This document shows positions 1-7,779 of a DNA stretch of 64,000 bases, piece by piece; the first letter of the stretch is position 1; every line of letters starts with the position of its first letter. Made by a program: the position numbers and the translations under genes. The notes under the pieces are model-generated. The model did no database searches, was not told the DNA's origin, and saw nothing but the letters and a program-made list of their open reading frames with translations. The DNA comes from Actinomadura syzygii. Lineage in GTDB: Bacteria > Actinomycetota > Actinomycetes > Streptosporangiales > Streptosporangiaceae. The stretch spans positions 186,001-250,000 of the forward strand of contig NZ_VSFF01000005.1 in NCBI RefSeq assembly GCF_008085905.1, given 5' to 3'.

Positions 1-9
1 GCGAGGGGA

Positions 10-846
10 GTGGCTGTGGTCGCCTGTTCGGGCAATTCCGCGGATGACTGGCCGGTGACGCGCCGGTCGGTCATCGGGGGCGTGGTGGGCGCCGGGCTGC
101 TGGAGGTGCTGTCGCTGGGGCTGCCCGTCCAGAACGCGGCCTTGGCCGACGATCCTCCGCTCTGGGGGCCCGCGGACGGCGACCGCTTCACGGCGGACGC
201 CCCGCGCGTCTACACCCGCGCGCAGTGGAAGGCGCGTCCGGCGCGGCGTCCGGCGAAGGTGCTGAACCGGCGGCCGGACCACATCATCATCCACCACACG
301 GCCACGGCGAATTCGAGGGACACCTCCCTCGCGCACGCTTTCGCGCTGTCGCGGTTCATCCAGTCGTTCCACATGAACAGGAACGGGTGGGACGACTCCG
401 GGCAGCAGCTCACCATCAGCCGGGGCGGCATCGTGATGGAGGGCCGCAACCGCAGCCTGAAGGCCGTCCGGGCGCGGGACCTCGCGGTCGGCGCGCAGGT
501 GCTGCACCACAACTCGCACACGATCGGGATCGAGAACGAGGGCACGTACTCCAGCAGGGCCGTCCCGCGACGCCTGTGGCACTCGCTGGTGGAAGTGTGC
601 GTGTGGCTCTGCCGCACGTACGACCTGGAACCGCGCAAGGCGATCGTCGGGCATCGCGACCTCAACCAGACGGCCTGCCCGGGGGACGCCCTGTACGCGA
701 GGTTGCCGGCGTTGCGCAGGTCCGTGTCGGCGCGTCTCGGCGGCTCGCCCGATCAGGAGCCCGCGGATGAGTCTCAGCAGGGACCGGAGCACTCCACGGA
801 CGATTCCGGGTTCCCCGTCCTGCCGTCGATCGACGACCTGACCTGA
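10..846 (+). CDS. Tat-exported N-acetylmuramoyl-L-alanine amidase / PGRP-like protein
   Basis: Predicted zinc amidase cleaving the MurNAc-L-Ala bond of peptidoglycan outside the membrane. The N terminus carries a twin-arginine signal (TRRSVIG, Arg18-Arg19) followed by a hydrophobic run ending near ALA46. The Amidase_2/PGRP domain spans roughly residues 70-240. Likely zinc ligands are His95 in IIIHHTAT, His215 in GHRDLNQ and Cys223 in CPGD. The tail is acidic and low complexity. Start is GTG at 10 or the in-frame GTG at 16; GAGGGGA at 3-9 suits the second slightly better. The gene could extend left of the window edge, but a signal peptide this close to the start argues that it does not. Confidence 0.85.
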   Translation: MAVVACSGNSADDWPVTRRSVIGGVVGAGLLEVLSLGLPVQNAALADDPPLWGPADGDRFTADAPRVYTRAQWKARPARRPAKVLNRRPDHIIIHHTATANSRDTSLAHAFALSRFIQSFHMNRNGWDDSGQQLTISRGGIVMEGRNRSLKAVRARDLAVGAQVLHHNSHTIGIENEGTYSSRAVPRRLWHSLVEVCVWLCRTYDLEPRKAIVGHRDLNQTACPGDALYARLPALRRSVSARLGGSPDQEPADESQQGPEHSTDDSGFPVLPSIDDLT

Positions 847-860
847 GCGGCCGCCGGGCA

Positions 861-1049
861 TCAGGTCTCCGGGGTCGTGTAGCGGGTTCGGCGGCGGGCG
901 ATCTCCGGGTCGATGCCCTCGACCAGCGACCAGATGCCCGCCACCCGTTCCACCAGGGTCTCGGGGGGCAGCCCGGCCAGGCCCTCCGCCGCCAGGTCGT
1001 CGATCGCCTGCGTCAGCCGGGCCATCCGCTCGCCGTGTGTGGAACACAT
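861..1049 (-). CDS. small SOS-linked protein related to the N-terminal helix of DUF222/13E12-type proteins
   Basis: A 62-residue, mostly helical protein: MARLTQAIDDLAAEGLAG, then LPPETLVERVAGIW. The sequence resembles the short N-terminal region of actinobacterial DUF222/HNH (REP13E12-like) proteins, but no endonuclease domain follows. The ATG start (1049-1047) lies inside a near-consensus LexA palindrome, so any transcript under that operator would be nearly leaderless. It sits downstream of, and on the same strand as, the MATE gene with a gap of 115 bases. An alternative start is the second Met at 1025. Function unknown; SOS induction is inferred from the operator. Confidence 0.6.
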   Translation of the reverse strand: MCSTHGERMARLTQAIDDLAAEGLAGLPPETLVERVAGIWSLVEGIDPEIARRRTRYTTPET

Positions 1050-1053
1050 GTTC
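1042..1053 (-). promoter_or_regulatory. LexA/SOS box overlapping a start codon
   Basis: On the minus strand the sequence reads TCGAAC-ATGT-GTTCCA. The core GAAC-N4-GTTC is a perfect palindrome. The flanks match the mycobacterial/actinobacterial SOS consensus TCGAAC-N4-GTTCGA at all but one position. The N4 spacer contains the ATG of the small gene. Confidence 0.75.
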
Positions 1054-1164
1054 GAATAGTAGCGAGTGTGGCGGCCGGTGCGGATGCGGTTCGCGGAAAT
1101 TCGGCTGCGGACCACCCCGGGCGGACGCGCCGGACGAGCCGGCCGCGCCGGGTGAACGCGCTGG

Positions 1165-2493
1165 TCAGCGGACGGCGCCGGTCACCAGCCAGCGGTCGCC
1201 GCGGGCGCGGAGGCCGAGGGTGATCATGCGGGTGAGCATCCACAGGCCGATCGCCGTCCAGAGCCCGATGAGGCCCGCGTCCGCCCGGTAGAGGACGAGC
1301 GCCGCGGGCAGGAACACGGCCGTCGCGATCAGCGTCGTCAGGGCGAGGTAGGCGCCGTCCCCGGCTCCGATCAGGATCCCGTCGAGGACGAAGACCACGC
1401 CCGCCACCGGTTGCAGCACCGCCACCACCAGCAGCGACGCGAGCAGCAGGTCGCGGACGCCGCCGTCCGAGGTGAACAGGTCGGGCAGCCACGGCCGGAC
1501 GGCGACGATCATCAGCCCGAACGCGACGCCGCAGCCGACGCCCCACGCCACCATCCGCCGCGTGACGGCCCGCGTGGCGCCGATGTCGGACGCGCCCAGG
1601 TACCGTCCGGTGATCGCCTGCCCGGCGATCGCGATGGCGTCGAGGGCGAACGCGAGGAGTGTCCAGACCTGGAATCCGACCTGGTAGGCGGCGATCTCCT
1701 GGTCGCCCATCCGCGCCGCGACGGACGTCCCGATGATGAGGACGACGCGCAGCGCCGCCGTCCGCACGAGCAGGCCGAAACCCGCAGTGGCGGACGTCCT
1801 CAACCCGTCCAGGTCGGGCCGGACGGGAGCGCCGTGCCGCAGCGCCGCCCGCAGCACGACCACCACGTAGACAACGGCGCTGCCCGTCTGGGCGAGCACG
1901 GTGCCCCACGCGGACCCGGCGATCCCCCAGTCCAGGACGATCACGAACACCACGTTGAGCAGCAGGTTCACCGAGAATCCGCCGACCGCCACGAGGAGGG
2001 GCGTGCGGGTGTCCTGGAGGCCGCGCAGCACGCCCGTCCCGGCGAGGACGATCAGCATCGACGGGATCCCGAACAGGCTCACCCGGAGGTAGGTTTCGGC
2101 GAACGGCGCGACGGCTGGCGACGCGCCGAAAGCATCCACGATCAACGGAATCAGCGGCCAGCCGACCACGATCAGCCCGACGCCGATGGCGAGCGCGAGC
2201 CACATCCCGTCGATCCCCTGCCGGACGGCGGCCCGCAGATCACCGGCGCCGACCTGCCGCGCCACCCCGGCGGTCGTCCCGTAGGCGAGGAAGACGCACA
2301 GGTAGACCAGGGTGTTCAGGGCCTGCCCGGCGACTCCGAGCCCGCCGAGCGGCGCCGTGCCGAGGTGCCCGACGATCGCCGAGTCGGACAGCAGGAACAG
2401 GGGTTCGGCGACGAGCGCGCCGAAGGCGGGCACGGCGAGGCGCAGGATCTCGCGGTCGTGCGCGCGCGCGAGCGTTCGCCGGGGGATGGTCAC
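1165..2493 (-). CDS. MATE-family multidrug/toxin efflux transporter (DinF-like)
   Basis: An integral membrane antiporter predicted to export cationic drugs or metabolites against Na+ or H+. About 442 residues with some twelve hydrophobic segments in two six-helix halves. Family-typical stretches include FLLSDSAIVGHLG near the N terminus and AYQVGFQVWTLLAFALDAIAIAGQ-like helix 7/8 residues at the start of the second half. I chose GTG at 2493 (VTIPRRTLARA), which lies close to the usual DinF-branch N terminus; the frame stays open to 2535. It is divergent from dnaB, a conserved actinobacterial arrangement. E. coli dinF is SOS controlled; here the nearest LexA box belongs to the next gene downstream. 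Confidence 0.88.
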   Translation of the reverse strand: MTIPRRTLARAHDREILRLAVPAFGALVAEPLFLLSDSAIVGHLGTAPLGGLGVAGQALNTLVYLCVFLAYGTTAGVARQVGAGDLRAAVRQGIDGMWLALAIGVGLIVVGWPLIPLIVDAFGASPAVAPFAETYLRVSLFGIPSMLIVLAGTGVLRGLQDTRTPLLVAVGGFSVNLLLNVVFVIVLDWGIAGSAWGTVLAQTGSAVVYVVVVLRAALRHGAPVRPDLDGLRTSATAGFGLLVRTAALRVVLIIGTSVAARMGDQEIAAYQVGFQVWTLLAFALDAIAIAGQAITGRYLGASDIGATRAVTRRMVAWGVGCGVAFGLMIVAVRPWLPDLFTSDGGVRDLLLASLLVVAVLQPVAGVVFVLDGILIGAGDGAYLALTTLIATAVFLPAALVLYRADAGLIGLWTAIGLWMLTRMITLGLRARGDRWLVTGAVR

Positions 2494-2632
2494 CGCGTCG
2501 AGGGTACCAGGCCGTAACTTTCGAAAAAACTTCAAGCCTTACATCGGCCTGGACGGCGAACTAATTTTCCCGCACCGCCGGTGGACGACGTCCATGCAGG
2601 TCAACGCGGTAGGAGTGGAAAACTTTCGCTGG

Positions 2633-2709
2633 CCGTCCACAGAGTTATCCACAAGTCGTGCACAACTGGAGCGGCGTGTCTGCACAGGGACTCCACAGGC
2701 TCGTCCACA
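2633..2709 (+). promoter_or_regulatory. DnaA-box array in the MATE-dnaB intergenic region
   Basis: The 340-base gap between the MATE and dnaB starts (2494-2833) holds a same-orientation array of boxes. CCGTCCACA is at 2633-2641, the canonical TTATCCACA at 2645-2653, GACTCCACA at 2689-2697 and TCGTCCACA at 2701-2709. Weaker matches are TCGTGCACA at 2656 and GTCTGCACA at 2678. Box starts step by 12, 11, 22, 11 and 12 bases, roughly one helical turn. DnaA control of dnaB or local DnaA titration is inferred. The left part of the gap (2510-2580) is AT-richer and probably carries the divergent promoters. Confidence 0.65.
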
Positions 2710-2833
2710 GGCCGCGTTGCTCCCGGCCGCGTGGGCTCGGGAGAATGTCAGACGCTTCGGATAGACGTGGGATGAACGGTCGGCGATGAGGCGGACGGGG
2801 CCGCCGACGACCGGTGATGAAGGGGGTGCGACG

Positions 2834-5455
2834 GTGAGCGTGGCCGAGATTGGACCGCCCGAACCCGAGTTCGAACGCACCCCGCCGCATGACATCTCGG
2901 CCGAGCAGGGCGTGCTCGGCGGCATGCTCCTCTCCCAGGACGCCATCGCCGAGGTCGTCGAGATGCTGCGCACGCCCGACTTCTACCGTCCGGCGCACCA
3001 GATCGTCTACGACACCATCCTCAACCTCTACGGCCGCGGCGACCCCGCCGACGCGGTCACGGTCGCGGGCGAGCTGACCAAGAACGGCGAGATCGGACGC
3101 ATCGGCGGCGCCCCCTACCTGCACACCCTCATCTCGCTGGTGCCGACCGCCGCCAACGCCGGGTACTACGCGAAGATCGTCCACGAGCGGGCGATCCTGC
3201 GGCGGCTGGTCGAGACCGGCACCCGCATCGTTCAGATGGGCTACGCCGCCGACGGGGCGGACGCCGACGAGGTGCTCGACCGCGCCCAGGCCGAGGTCTT
3301 CGCGATCGCGGAGAAACGATCCGGCGAGGACTACATCTCCCTCAGCGAGATCATGCCCGGCGCCCTGGACGAGATCGAGGCGATCGGCAGCCGCGGCGGC
3401 CAGATGGTCGGCTGCCCCACCGGCTTCGCCGACCTCGACGCCCTCACCAACGGCCTCCATGCGGGCCAAATGATCGTGGTCGCAGCCCGCCCCGCCATGG
3501 GGAAGGCGCTAGAACTCGGCACAGTCCTCCCAACCCCGACAGGCTGGACGACGATGGGGGACGTCCGAGTCGGTGACCGCCTGATCGGAGCCGACGGCGA
3601 ACCGACCCGCGTCGTCGCCGCGACCGAGGTCATGCACGGCCGTCCCTGCTACGAGATCGAGTTCTCGGACGGCGAGGTCATCATCGCCGATGCCGAACAC
3701 CAATGGCGTACGACGACCCGTGCCGCCCGCCGTCACCGGAGCCAGAAGAAGACGGCCTACTACCGGCCCGATGAGGCGATCAACCGTGTCCGATGGGCGA
3801 CCGCCGACGCCAACGAACAGCCTCCCCGGCTCCTCTCGCATCGCCAGGCCGTGGCCGAAGTCGGAGCGGAGTTCAGACACGCCCTGCACGCGGTCACCAG
3901 GCAATTGGGTCACCGAGGCGAAGTCGACACGAGCATCTCGAAGCGTCGAGTCCGCTACGAATGCACGAGTCTCTACCAGGGGCTACTGTACCGAGCCGCG
4001 CGACCGAAGAATGCCGCGACCACGGCGTCGCACCGGCCCATCAAGACGACCGCAGAGATCGCCGCGACACTGCGTTGCGACGGCGACAACCGGCCCAACC
4101 ATGCCGTCGAGGTAGCCGCTCCGTTCAAGCTGCCGGATGCGGATCTCCCCATCGACCCCTATGTGCTCGGAGCGTGGCTCGGCGATGGGTGCAGCCGGGA
4201 CGGCAGCATCACCTGCTTCGATGACGAGATCCTGGAAGAAATCGAAGCGGCCGGACAGCCGATCGAGCGGCGCCTCACCCCGGGGCGATTCGGCCTCCCC
4301 GGCCTCGCTCGCAAGATCAAAGACCTGGGCCTGTGGGGGAACAAGCACGTCCCGGCCCCGTACCTGCGGGCGTCCGAGGCGCAGCGGCGGGCGTTGCTGG
4401 CCGGGATGCTCGACACCGACGGGTACGTGTCGGAGATCGGGCAGGTGCAACTCGGCTTCGTTAACGAGCGGCTGGCCGATGACGCGCACGAGCTGATCCT
4501 GAGCCTCGGCTACCGCGCGACGATGACGACCAAGCCGGTCAAGGGCCGTTCCGCCGAGACCTCGACGTACTACCGGATCAACTTCACTCCCGCCGAGGCC
4601 GTGTTCCGGTTGCCGCGTAAGGCGGCGCGGCAGCGCGGGAACGTCCATCCGAAGACGCGGGTGCGGTACATCGTTGACGTGCGGCGCGTTGAGAGCGTGC
4701 CGGTCCGGTGCGTCCAGGTCGACAACGCCGACCACATGTATCTGGCGGGGCGATCCTGCATCCCGACGCACAATTCGACCCTGGCGCTCGACTTCGCGCG
4801 GGCGGCGTCGATCAAGCATGGGCTGACGTCGGTGTTCTTCAGCCTGGAGATGGGGCGCAACGAGATCACGATGCGGCTGCTGTCCGCCGAGGCGCGGGTG
4901 GCGCTGCACGCGATGCGGTCCGGCACCATGCAGGACGAGGACTGGACGCGCCTCGCCCGCCGGATGAGCGAGGTCGCCGAGGCCCCCCTGTTCATCGACG
5001 ACTCGCCCAACATGTCGATGATGGAGATCCGGGCCAAGTGCCGGAGGCTCAAACAGCAGCACGATCTGCGCCTGGTCATCATCGACTATCTGCAGCTGAT
5101 GTCGTCGGGGAAACGGGTCGAGAGCCGCCAGGTCGAGGTGTCGGAGTTCTCCCGTTCGCTGAAGCTCCTCGCCAAGGAACTGGGCGTCCCGGTCATCGCG
5201 TTGTCGCAGCTCAACCGAGGCCCCGAACAGAGAACCGACAAAAAGCCCATGGTGTCCGACCTTCGCGAATCGGGCAGTATCGAGCAGGATGCGGACATGG
5301 TGATTCTTCTGCATCGGGAGGACGCCTATGAGAAGGAGTCGCCTCGTGCGGGGGAGGCAGACCTGATCGTGGCCAAGCACCGTAACGGGCCGACCGCCAC
5401 CGTCACGGTCGCGTTCCAGGGGCATTACAGCCGTTTCGTCGACATGGCTCAGTAG
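2834..5455 (+). CDS. dnaB: replicative DNA helicase DnaB, interrupted by an intein
   Basis: Hexameric 5'-3' replicative helicase. The precursor is 873 residues; removal of the 423-residue intein leaves 450, normal for actinobacterial DnaB. The N-terminal domain (PPHDISAEQGVLGGMLL) occupies residues 15-120 and the RecA-like ATPase follows. Walker A ARPAMGK|STLA is split by the intein between Lys224 and Ser648. Walker B is LVIIDYLQLM, and motif H4 (RQVEVSEFSRSLKLLAKEL) and SDLRESGSIEQDAD are intact. I chose GTG at 2834 (MSVAEIG), preceded by an A/G-rich ribosome binding site, over an open frame starting at 2786. A MmcQ/YjbR gene follows 10 bases later, probably in the same transcript. Confidence 0.97.
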   Translation: MSVAEIGPPEPEFERTPPHDISAEQGVLGGMLLSQDAIAEVVEMLRTPDFYRPAHQIVYDTILNLYGRGDPADAVTVAGELTKNGEIGRIGGAPYLHTLISLVPTAANAGYYAKIVHERAILRRLVETGTRIVQMGYAADGADADEVLDRAQAEVFAIAEKRSGEDYISLSEIMPGALDEIEAIGSRGGQMVGCPTGFADLDALTNGLHAGQMIVVAARPAMGKALELGTVLPTPTGWTTMGDVRVGDRLIGADGEPTRVVAATEVMHGRPCYEIEFSDGEVIIADAEHQWRTTTRAARRHRSQKKTAYYRPDEAINRVRWATADANEQPPRLLSHRQAVAEVGAEFRHALHAVTRQLGHRGEVDTSISKRRVRYECTSLYQGLLYRAARPKNAATTASHRPIKTTAEIAATLRCDGDNRPNHAVEVAAPFKLPDADLPIDPYVLGAWLGDGCSRDGSITCFDDEILEEIEAAGQPIERRLTPGRFGLPGLARKIKDLGLWGNKHVPAPYLRASEAQRRALLAGMLDTDGYVSEIGQVQLGFVNERLADDAHELILSLGYRATMTTKPVKGRSAETSTYYRINFTPAEAVFRLPRKAARQRGNVHPKTRVRYIVDVRRVESVPVRCVQVDNADHMYLAGRSCIPTHNSTLALDFARAASIKHGLTSVFFSLEMGRNEITMRLLSAEARVALHAMRSGTMQDEDWTRLARRMSEVAEAPLFIDDSPNMSMMEIRAKCRRLKQQHDLRLVIIDYLQLMSSGKRVESRQVEVSEFSRSLKLLAKELGVPVIALSQLNRGPEQRTDKKPMVSDLRESGSIEQDADMVILLHREDAYEKESPRAGEADLIVAKHRNGPTATVTVAFQGHYSRFVDMAQ
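3506..4774 (+). other. DnaB intein, class 3 splicing type, with LAGLIDADG homing endonuclease
   Basis: A 423-residue in-frame insertion exactly inside the P-loop (GK|S). The first residue is Ala, not Cys or Ser, so class 1 splicing is excluded. The class 3 signature W-C-T is present: His65-Gln66-Trp67 in block B, Cys402 in VPVRCVQVD (block F) and Thr421 in PTHN (block G), with the terminal Asn423 and Ser as +1. The central domain has both dodecapeptide motifs: YVLGAWLGDG (residues 219-228) and LLAGMLDTDG (297-306), with their acidic residues kept, so the endonuclease looks intact. Codon choice over the first two thirds looks more relaxed than in the exteins, consistent with horizontal acquisition. 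Confidence 0.93.
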
Positions 5456-5465
5456 GCAGGCGGGC

Positions 5466-5891
5466 ATGGCGGCCGGTGAGGAACGGCGGGCCCGGGTCGA
5501 GGACGTGCACGACCTGGCGCTCGGCATGCCCCACGTCACGGTCGAACACGGCAAGGGCGGCAACCCGATCTACCAGGTCGGCGGCAAGTCGTTCGTGTTC
5601 TTCCGCACGGCCCGTCCTGACGCCTTCGACCCGGAGACGGGCGAGCGCTACACGGACGTGATCGTGTTGTGGGTGCCGTCCGAGTCCGACAAGCAGGCCA
5701 TGGTCCAGGACGAGAGCTCGCCGTTCTTCACCACTCCCCACTTCAACGGGCATTCGTCGGTGCTGCTGCGCGGGAGCCGGGTCGGTGAGCTCACGTTGCG
5801 GGAGGTCAGGGAGGTCGTCCAGGACGCCTGGCTGTCGCGGGCATCGCGGCGGCGCGCGGAGACCTGGCTTCGCGAGCACCCCGAGCCCTAG
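5466..5891 (+). CDS. MmcQ/YjbR-family protein
   Basis: A 141-residue protein of the MmcQ/YjbR fold, a CyaY-like DNA-binding domain of unclear role. Family features are VEDVHDLALGMPHV at the N terminus, the central YQVGGKSFVFFR strand pair, SSPFFTTPHFNGHSSVLLR, and the C-terminal LREVVQDAWLSRA helix followed by RRAETWLREH. It starts 10 bases after dnaB and is probably cotranscribed. Its last codons and stop form the first unit of a 24-bp tandem repeat. Confidence 0.8.
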   Translation: MAAGEERRARVEDVHDLALGMPHVTVEHGKGGNPIYQVGGKSFVFFRTARPDAFDPETGERYTDVIVLWVPSESDKQAMVQDESSPFFTTPHFNGHSSVLLRGSRVGELTLREVREVVQDAWLSRASRRRAETWLREHPEP

Positions 5892-5938
5892 CTTCGCGAG
5901 CACCCTGAGACTTGGCTTCGCGAGCGCCCTGAGACCTA
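5867..5938. repeat. 24-bp tandem repeat, three units, between convergent genes
   Basis: GCTTCGCGAGCACCC-type units begin at 5867, 5891 and 5915, and a truncated fourth (GCTTCGGGGA) begins at 5939. The period of 24 bases equals eight codons. Unit 1 encodes the C terminus (LREHPEP) and stop of the YjbR gene, and unit 3 ends at the stop codon of the opposing oxidoreductase gene. Units differ by a few substitutions, for example the stop codon in unit 1 has become TTGG in unit 2. Confidence 0.9.
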
Positions 5939-7015
5939 GCTTCGGGGAATTCGTTCGAGCAGTTCGTGGAGTGCGTGAGCCTCCCGGAAATCGGGAACGC
6001 GGTGGCCGCCGTCGCGCAGGTCGGCGATCAGGTGCCGGTAGAGGCGGGCGACGTTGGACGCCTGCGCAGGCAGGCCCGAGGCGTCGTCGGCGTCGAGCGC
6101 GACTGGTTCCCAGGCACGCCCCGAGCGCGAAATGAACAGCTCCAGGCGTCCGATCTGGAGTTGCACGGCCAACGGTTCCTTTTCGGGCGCGGACACCAGG
6201 GCGAGGCTCCCGTCCGTCCCGGTGATCTCCAGCCGGGTGCGCGGCGGCCCGGATTCGGCGTCGTGCAGGTGGATCGACATGACGGCGCCGGAGCCGAGGC
6301 CCGCGATGGCGAGGAGCTGGTCGGGGGCGGTGACCTTGATGGGTTCCCCGGTTTCGGCGACGCGGTGGTCCGGGCTGCGGAGGGCGGTCCGTGCGGTGAG
6401 GTCGGTGATCGGCCCGAGCACGTGTTGCACCAGGTCGAGGGCGTGTCCGCCGAGTACGTCGAGGAGCCCGGCCCCGTTGGCGGCGTCGAAGGTGTAGGCC
6501 GACCGGGCGGGGACGTCGACGTCCGCGCCCCTGGTCCGCGCGCTGTAGAGCGTCGCTGACAGGACGTTGCCGATCGCGCCCTCGCCGAGCAGTTCGCGCA
6601 TGCGGACCGCGGCGGGGGCGAAGCGCGCCTGGAGGCCGACCGCAGTGCGGACTCCGGCCGCGTCCGCGGCCGTGCTCAGGGCGCGGGCCTCGGCGGACGT
6701 GCGGGTCAGCGGCCATTCGCAGTACACGTGCTTGCCCGCGTCCAGCGCCGCCGTGACGAGTTCGACGTGCGCGGGGACCTTGACGGTGACGACGACGAGG
6801 TCCACGTCAGGGTGCCCGGCGAGGTCGGCGGCGTCGGTGAAGGCGTAGCGGGCACCGAACCGGTCGCGGGCAGACCGCGCCGTCTCGGCCCGGGTGGTCG
6901 CGACCGCGGTGAGCGCCACGTCCGGAATGGAGTCGATTGCCGGTATGTGGGCGCGCGACGCCCACCCCTGGCCAGGACTGGCTCCCACGATGCCGACGTT
7001 GATCGGACGGGTCAT
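5936..7015 (-). CDS. Gfo/Idh/MocA-family NAD(P)-dependent oxidoreductase
   Basis: A 359-residue dehydrogenase probably acting on a sugar, inositol or similar polyol; substrate not deducible. The N-terminal Rossmann domain shows GIVGASPGQGWASRAHIPA and DVDLVVVTVKVPAHVELV. The usual EKP catalytic loop is CEWPLT (EWP), as in Gal80-like members, so the lysine normally used in hydride transfer is replaced by Trp. The C-terminal alpha/beta domain begins near residue 130. It is divergent from a TetR gene, with a long palindrome between them that is very likely the shared operator. Its stop codon overlaps the 24-bp repeat. Confidence 0.87.
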   Translation of the reverse strand: MTRPINVGIVGASPGQGWASRAHIPAIDSIPDVALTAVATTRAETARSARDRFGARYAFTDAADLAGHPDVDLVVVTVKVPAHVELVTAALDAGKHVYCEWPLTRTSAEARALSTAADAAGVRTAVGLQARFAPAAVRMRELLGEGAIGNVLSATLYSARTRGADVDVPARSAYTFDAANGAGLLDVLGGHALDLVQHVLGPITDLTARTALRSPDHRVAETGEPIKVTAPDQLLAIAGLGSGAVMSIHLHDAESGPPRTRLEITGTDGSLALVSAPEKEPLAVQLQIGRLELFISRSGRAWEPVALDADDASGLPAQASNVARLYRHLIADLRDGGHRVPDFREAHALHELLERIPRS

Positions 7016-7031
7016 CGACGTTCTCCTAACT

Positions 7032-7076
7032 GGGTCATGATGTTCCGTTTATAGCATAACTGGAACATCATGACCC
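7032..7076. promoter_or_regulatory. TetR-type operator, 15-bp perfect inverted repeat
   Basis: GGGTCATGATGTTCC (7032-7046) and GGAACATCATGACCC (7062-7076) are exact reverse complements separated by 15 AT-rich bases. The spacer (GTTTATAGCATAACT) probably carries -10 elements for one or both divergent genes, so repressor binding would block both directions. Confidence 0.85.
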
Positions 7077-7097
7077 GGTTCGGCTAGCCTGGCGGGC

Positions 7098-7703
7098 ATG
7101 ACCGCGGTCGACGCCCTGCTCGCCCCCGGCGGCACGAGGCTGCGCGCCGACGCGCGCCGCAACGCCGAGCGCCTGGTGGCCGCCGCCCGCGCCGCCCTGG
7201 ACGAACAGGGCCTGGAGATCACCACGCGCGACGTCGCCCAGCGCGCCGGGGTCGGCCTCGGCACGCTCTACCGGCGCGTGCCGTCGCTGGACGCGCTGCT
7301 GTCCGCGATCCTGATCGACACGATCACCGAGATGACCGAGCTGGCCCTCCGGGCACGCGCCGCCGACGACCCCTGGACCGCCTTCGTCGATTTCGCCGAG
7401 TCGTACGTGCGGCTGCGCGCGTCGAGTTGCGGCCTGCACGACGCGCTGTCCGGGGCATGCGACCTGGATCTCGACCCGCATATCGATCGCCTCCGCCAGG
7501 AGGTGCGGCACCTGGTCGCGCGGGCGCAGGACGCCGGGGCGATCCGCGACGATCTCGACTGGAGCGACGTCCCGTTCGTGCTGGCCACGGCGATCCCGTC
7601 CGACCACACGATCGGGCTCAGCGCCAAGCCGGACCAATGGCGGCGAAATCTCGGCATCATCCTCGACGGTCTGCGTCCCTCGCCGAGCATGGGTTCTGAA
7701 TAG
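7098..7703 (+). CDS. TetR/AcrR-family transcriptional regulator
   Basis: A 201-residue repressor. The N-terminal helix-turn-helix is recognisable from ITTRDVAQRAGVGLGTLYRRVPSLDALLSA (residues about 42-71). The C-terminal ligand domain matches the SbtR-like TetR_C type that follows RRVPSLDALL motifs. Divergent from the Gfo/Idh/MocA oxidoreductase, with a 15+15 bp operator in the 82-base gap; autoregulation and control of the oxidoreductase are inferred. Start ATG at 7098 follows a modest purine stretch. Confidence 0.87.
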   Translation: MTAVDALLAPGGTRLRADARRNAERLVAAARAALDEQGLEITTRDVAQRAGVGLGTLYRRVPSLDALLSAILIDTITEMTELALRARAADDPWTAFVDFAESYVRLRASSCGLHDALSGACDLDLDPHIDRLRQEVRHLVARAQDAGAIRDDLDWSDVPFVLATAIPSDHTIGLSAKPDQWRRNLGIILDGLRPSPSMGSE

Positions 7704-7779
7704 GGGCGAACGCGGCCAGCTCCTGACCGCATTGGTTCGTACCGTGCCTGGACGACACGACCTACGAGGGGGCTTCACG

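Noticed and set aside
2633-2709. DnaA boxes as a replication origin
   Set aside because: Only four good boxes in 77 bases, within a divergent promoter region, and without dnaA, canonical dnaN or an AT-rich unwinding element. A regulatory or titration role is more likely.
3983-5563. A 526-codon open frame opposite dnaB
   Set aside because: Antisense shadow of dnaB. No ribosome binding site or recognisable domain.
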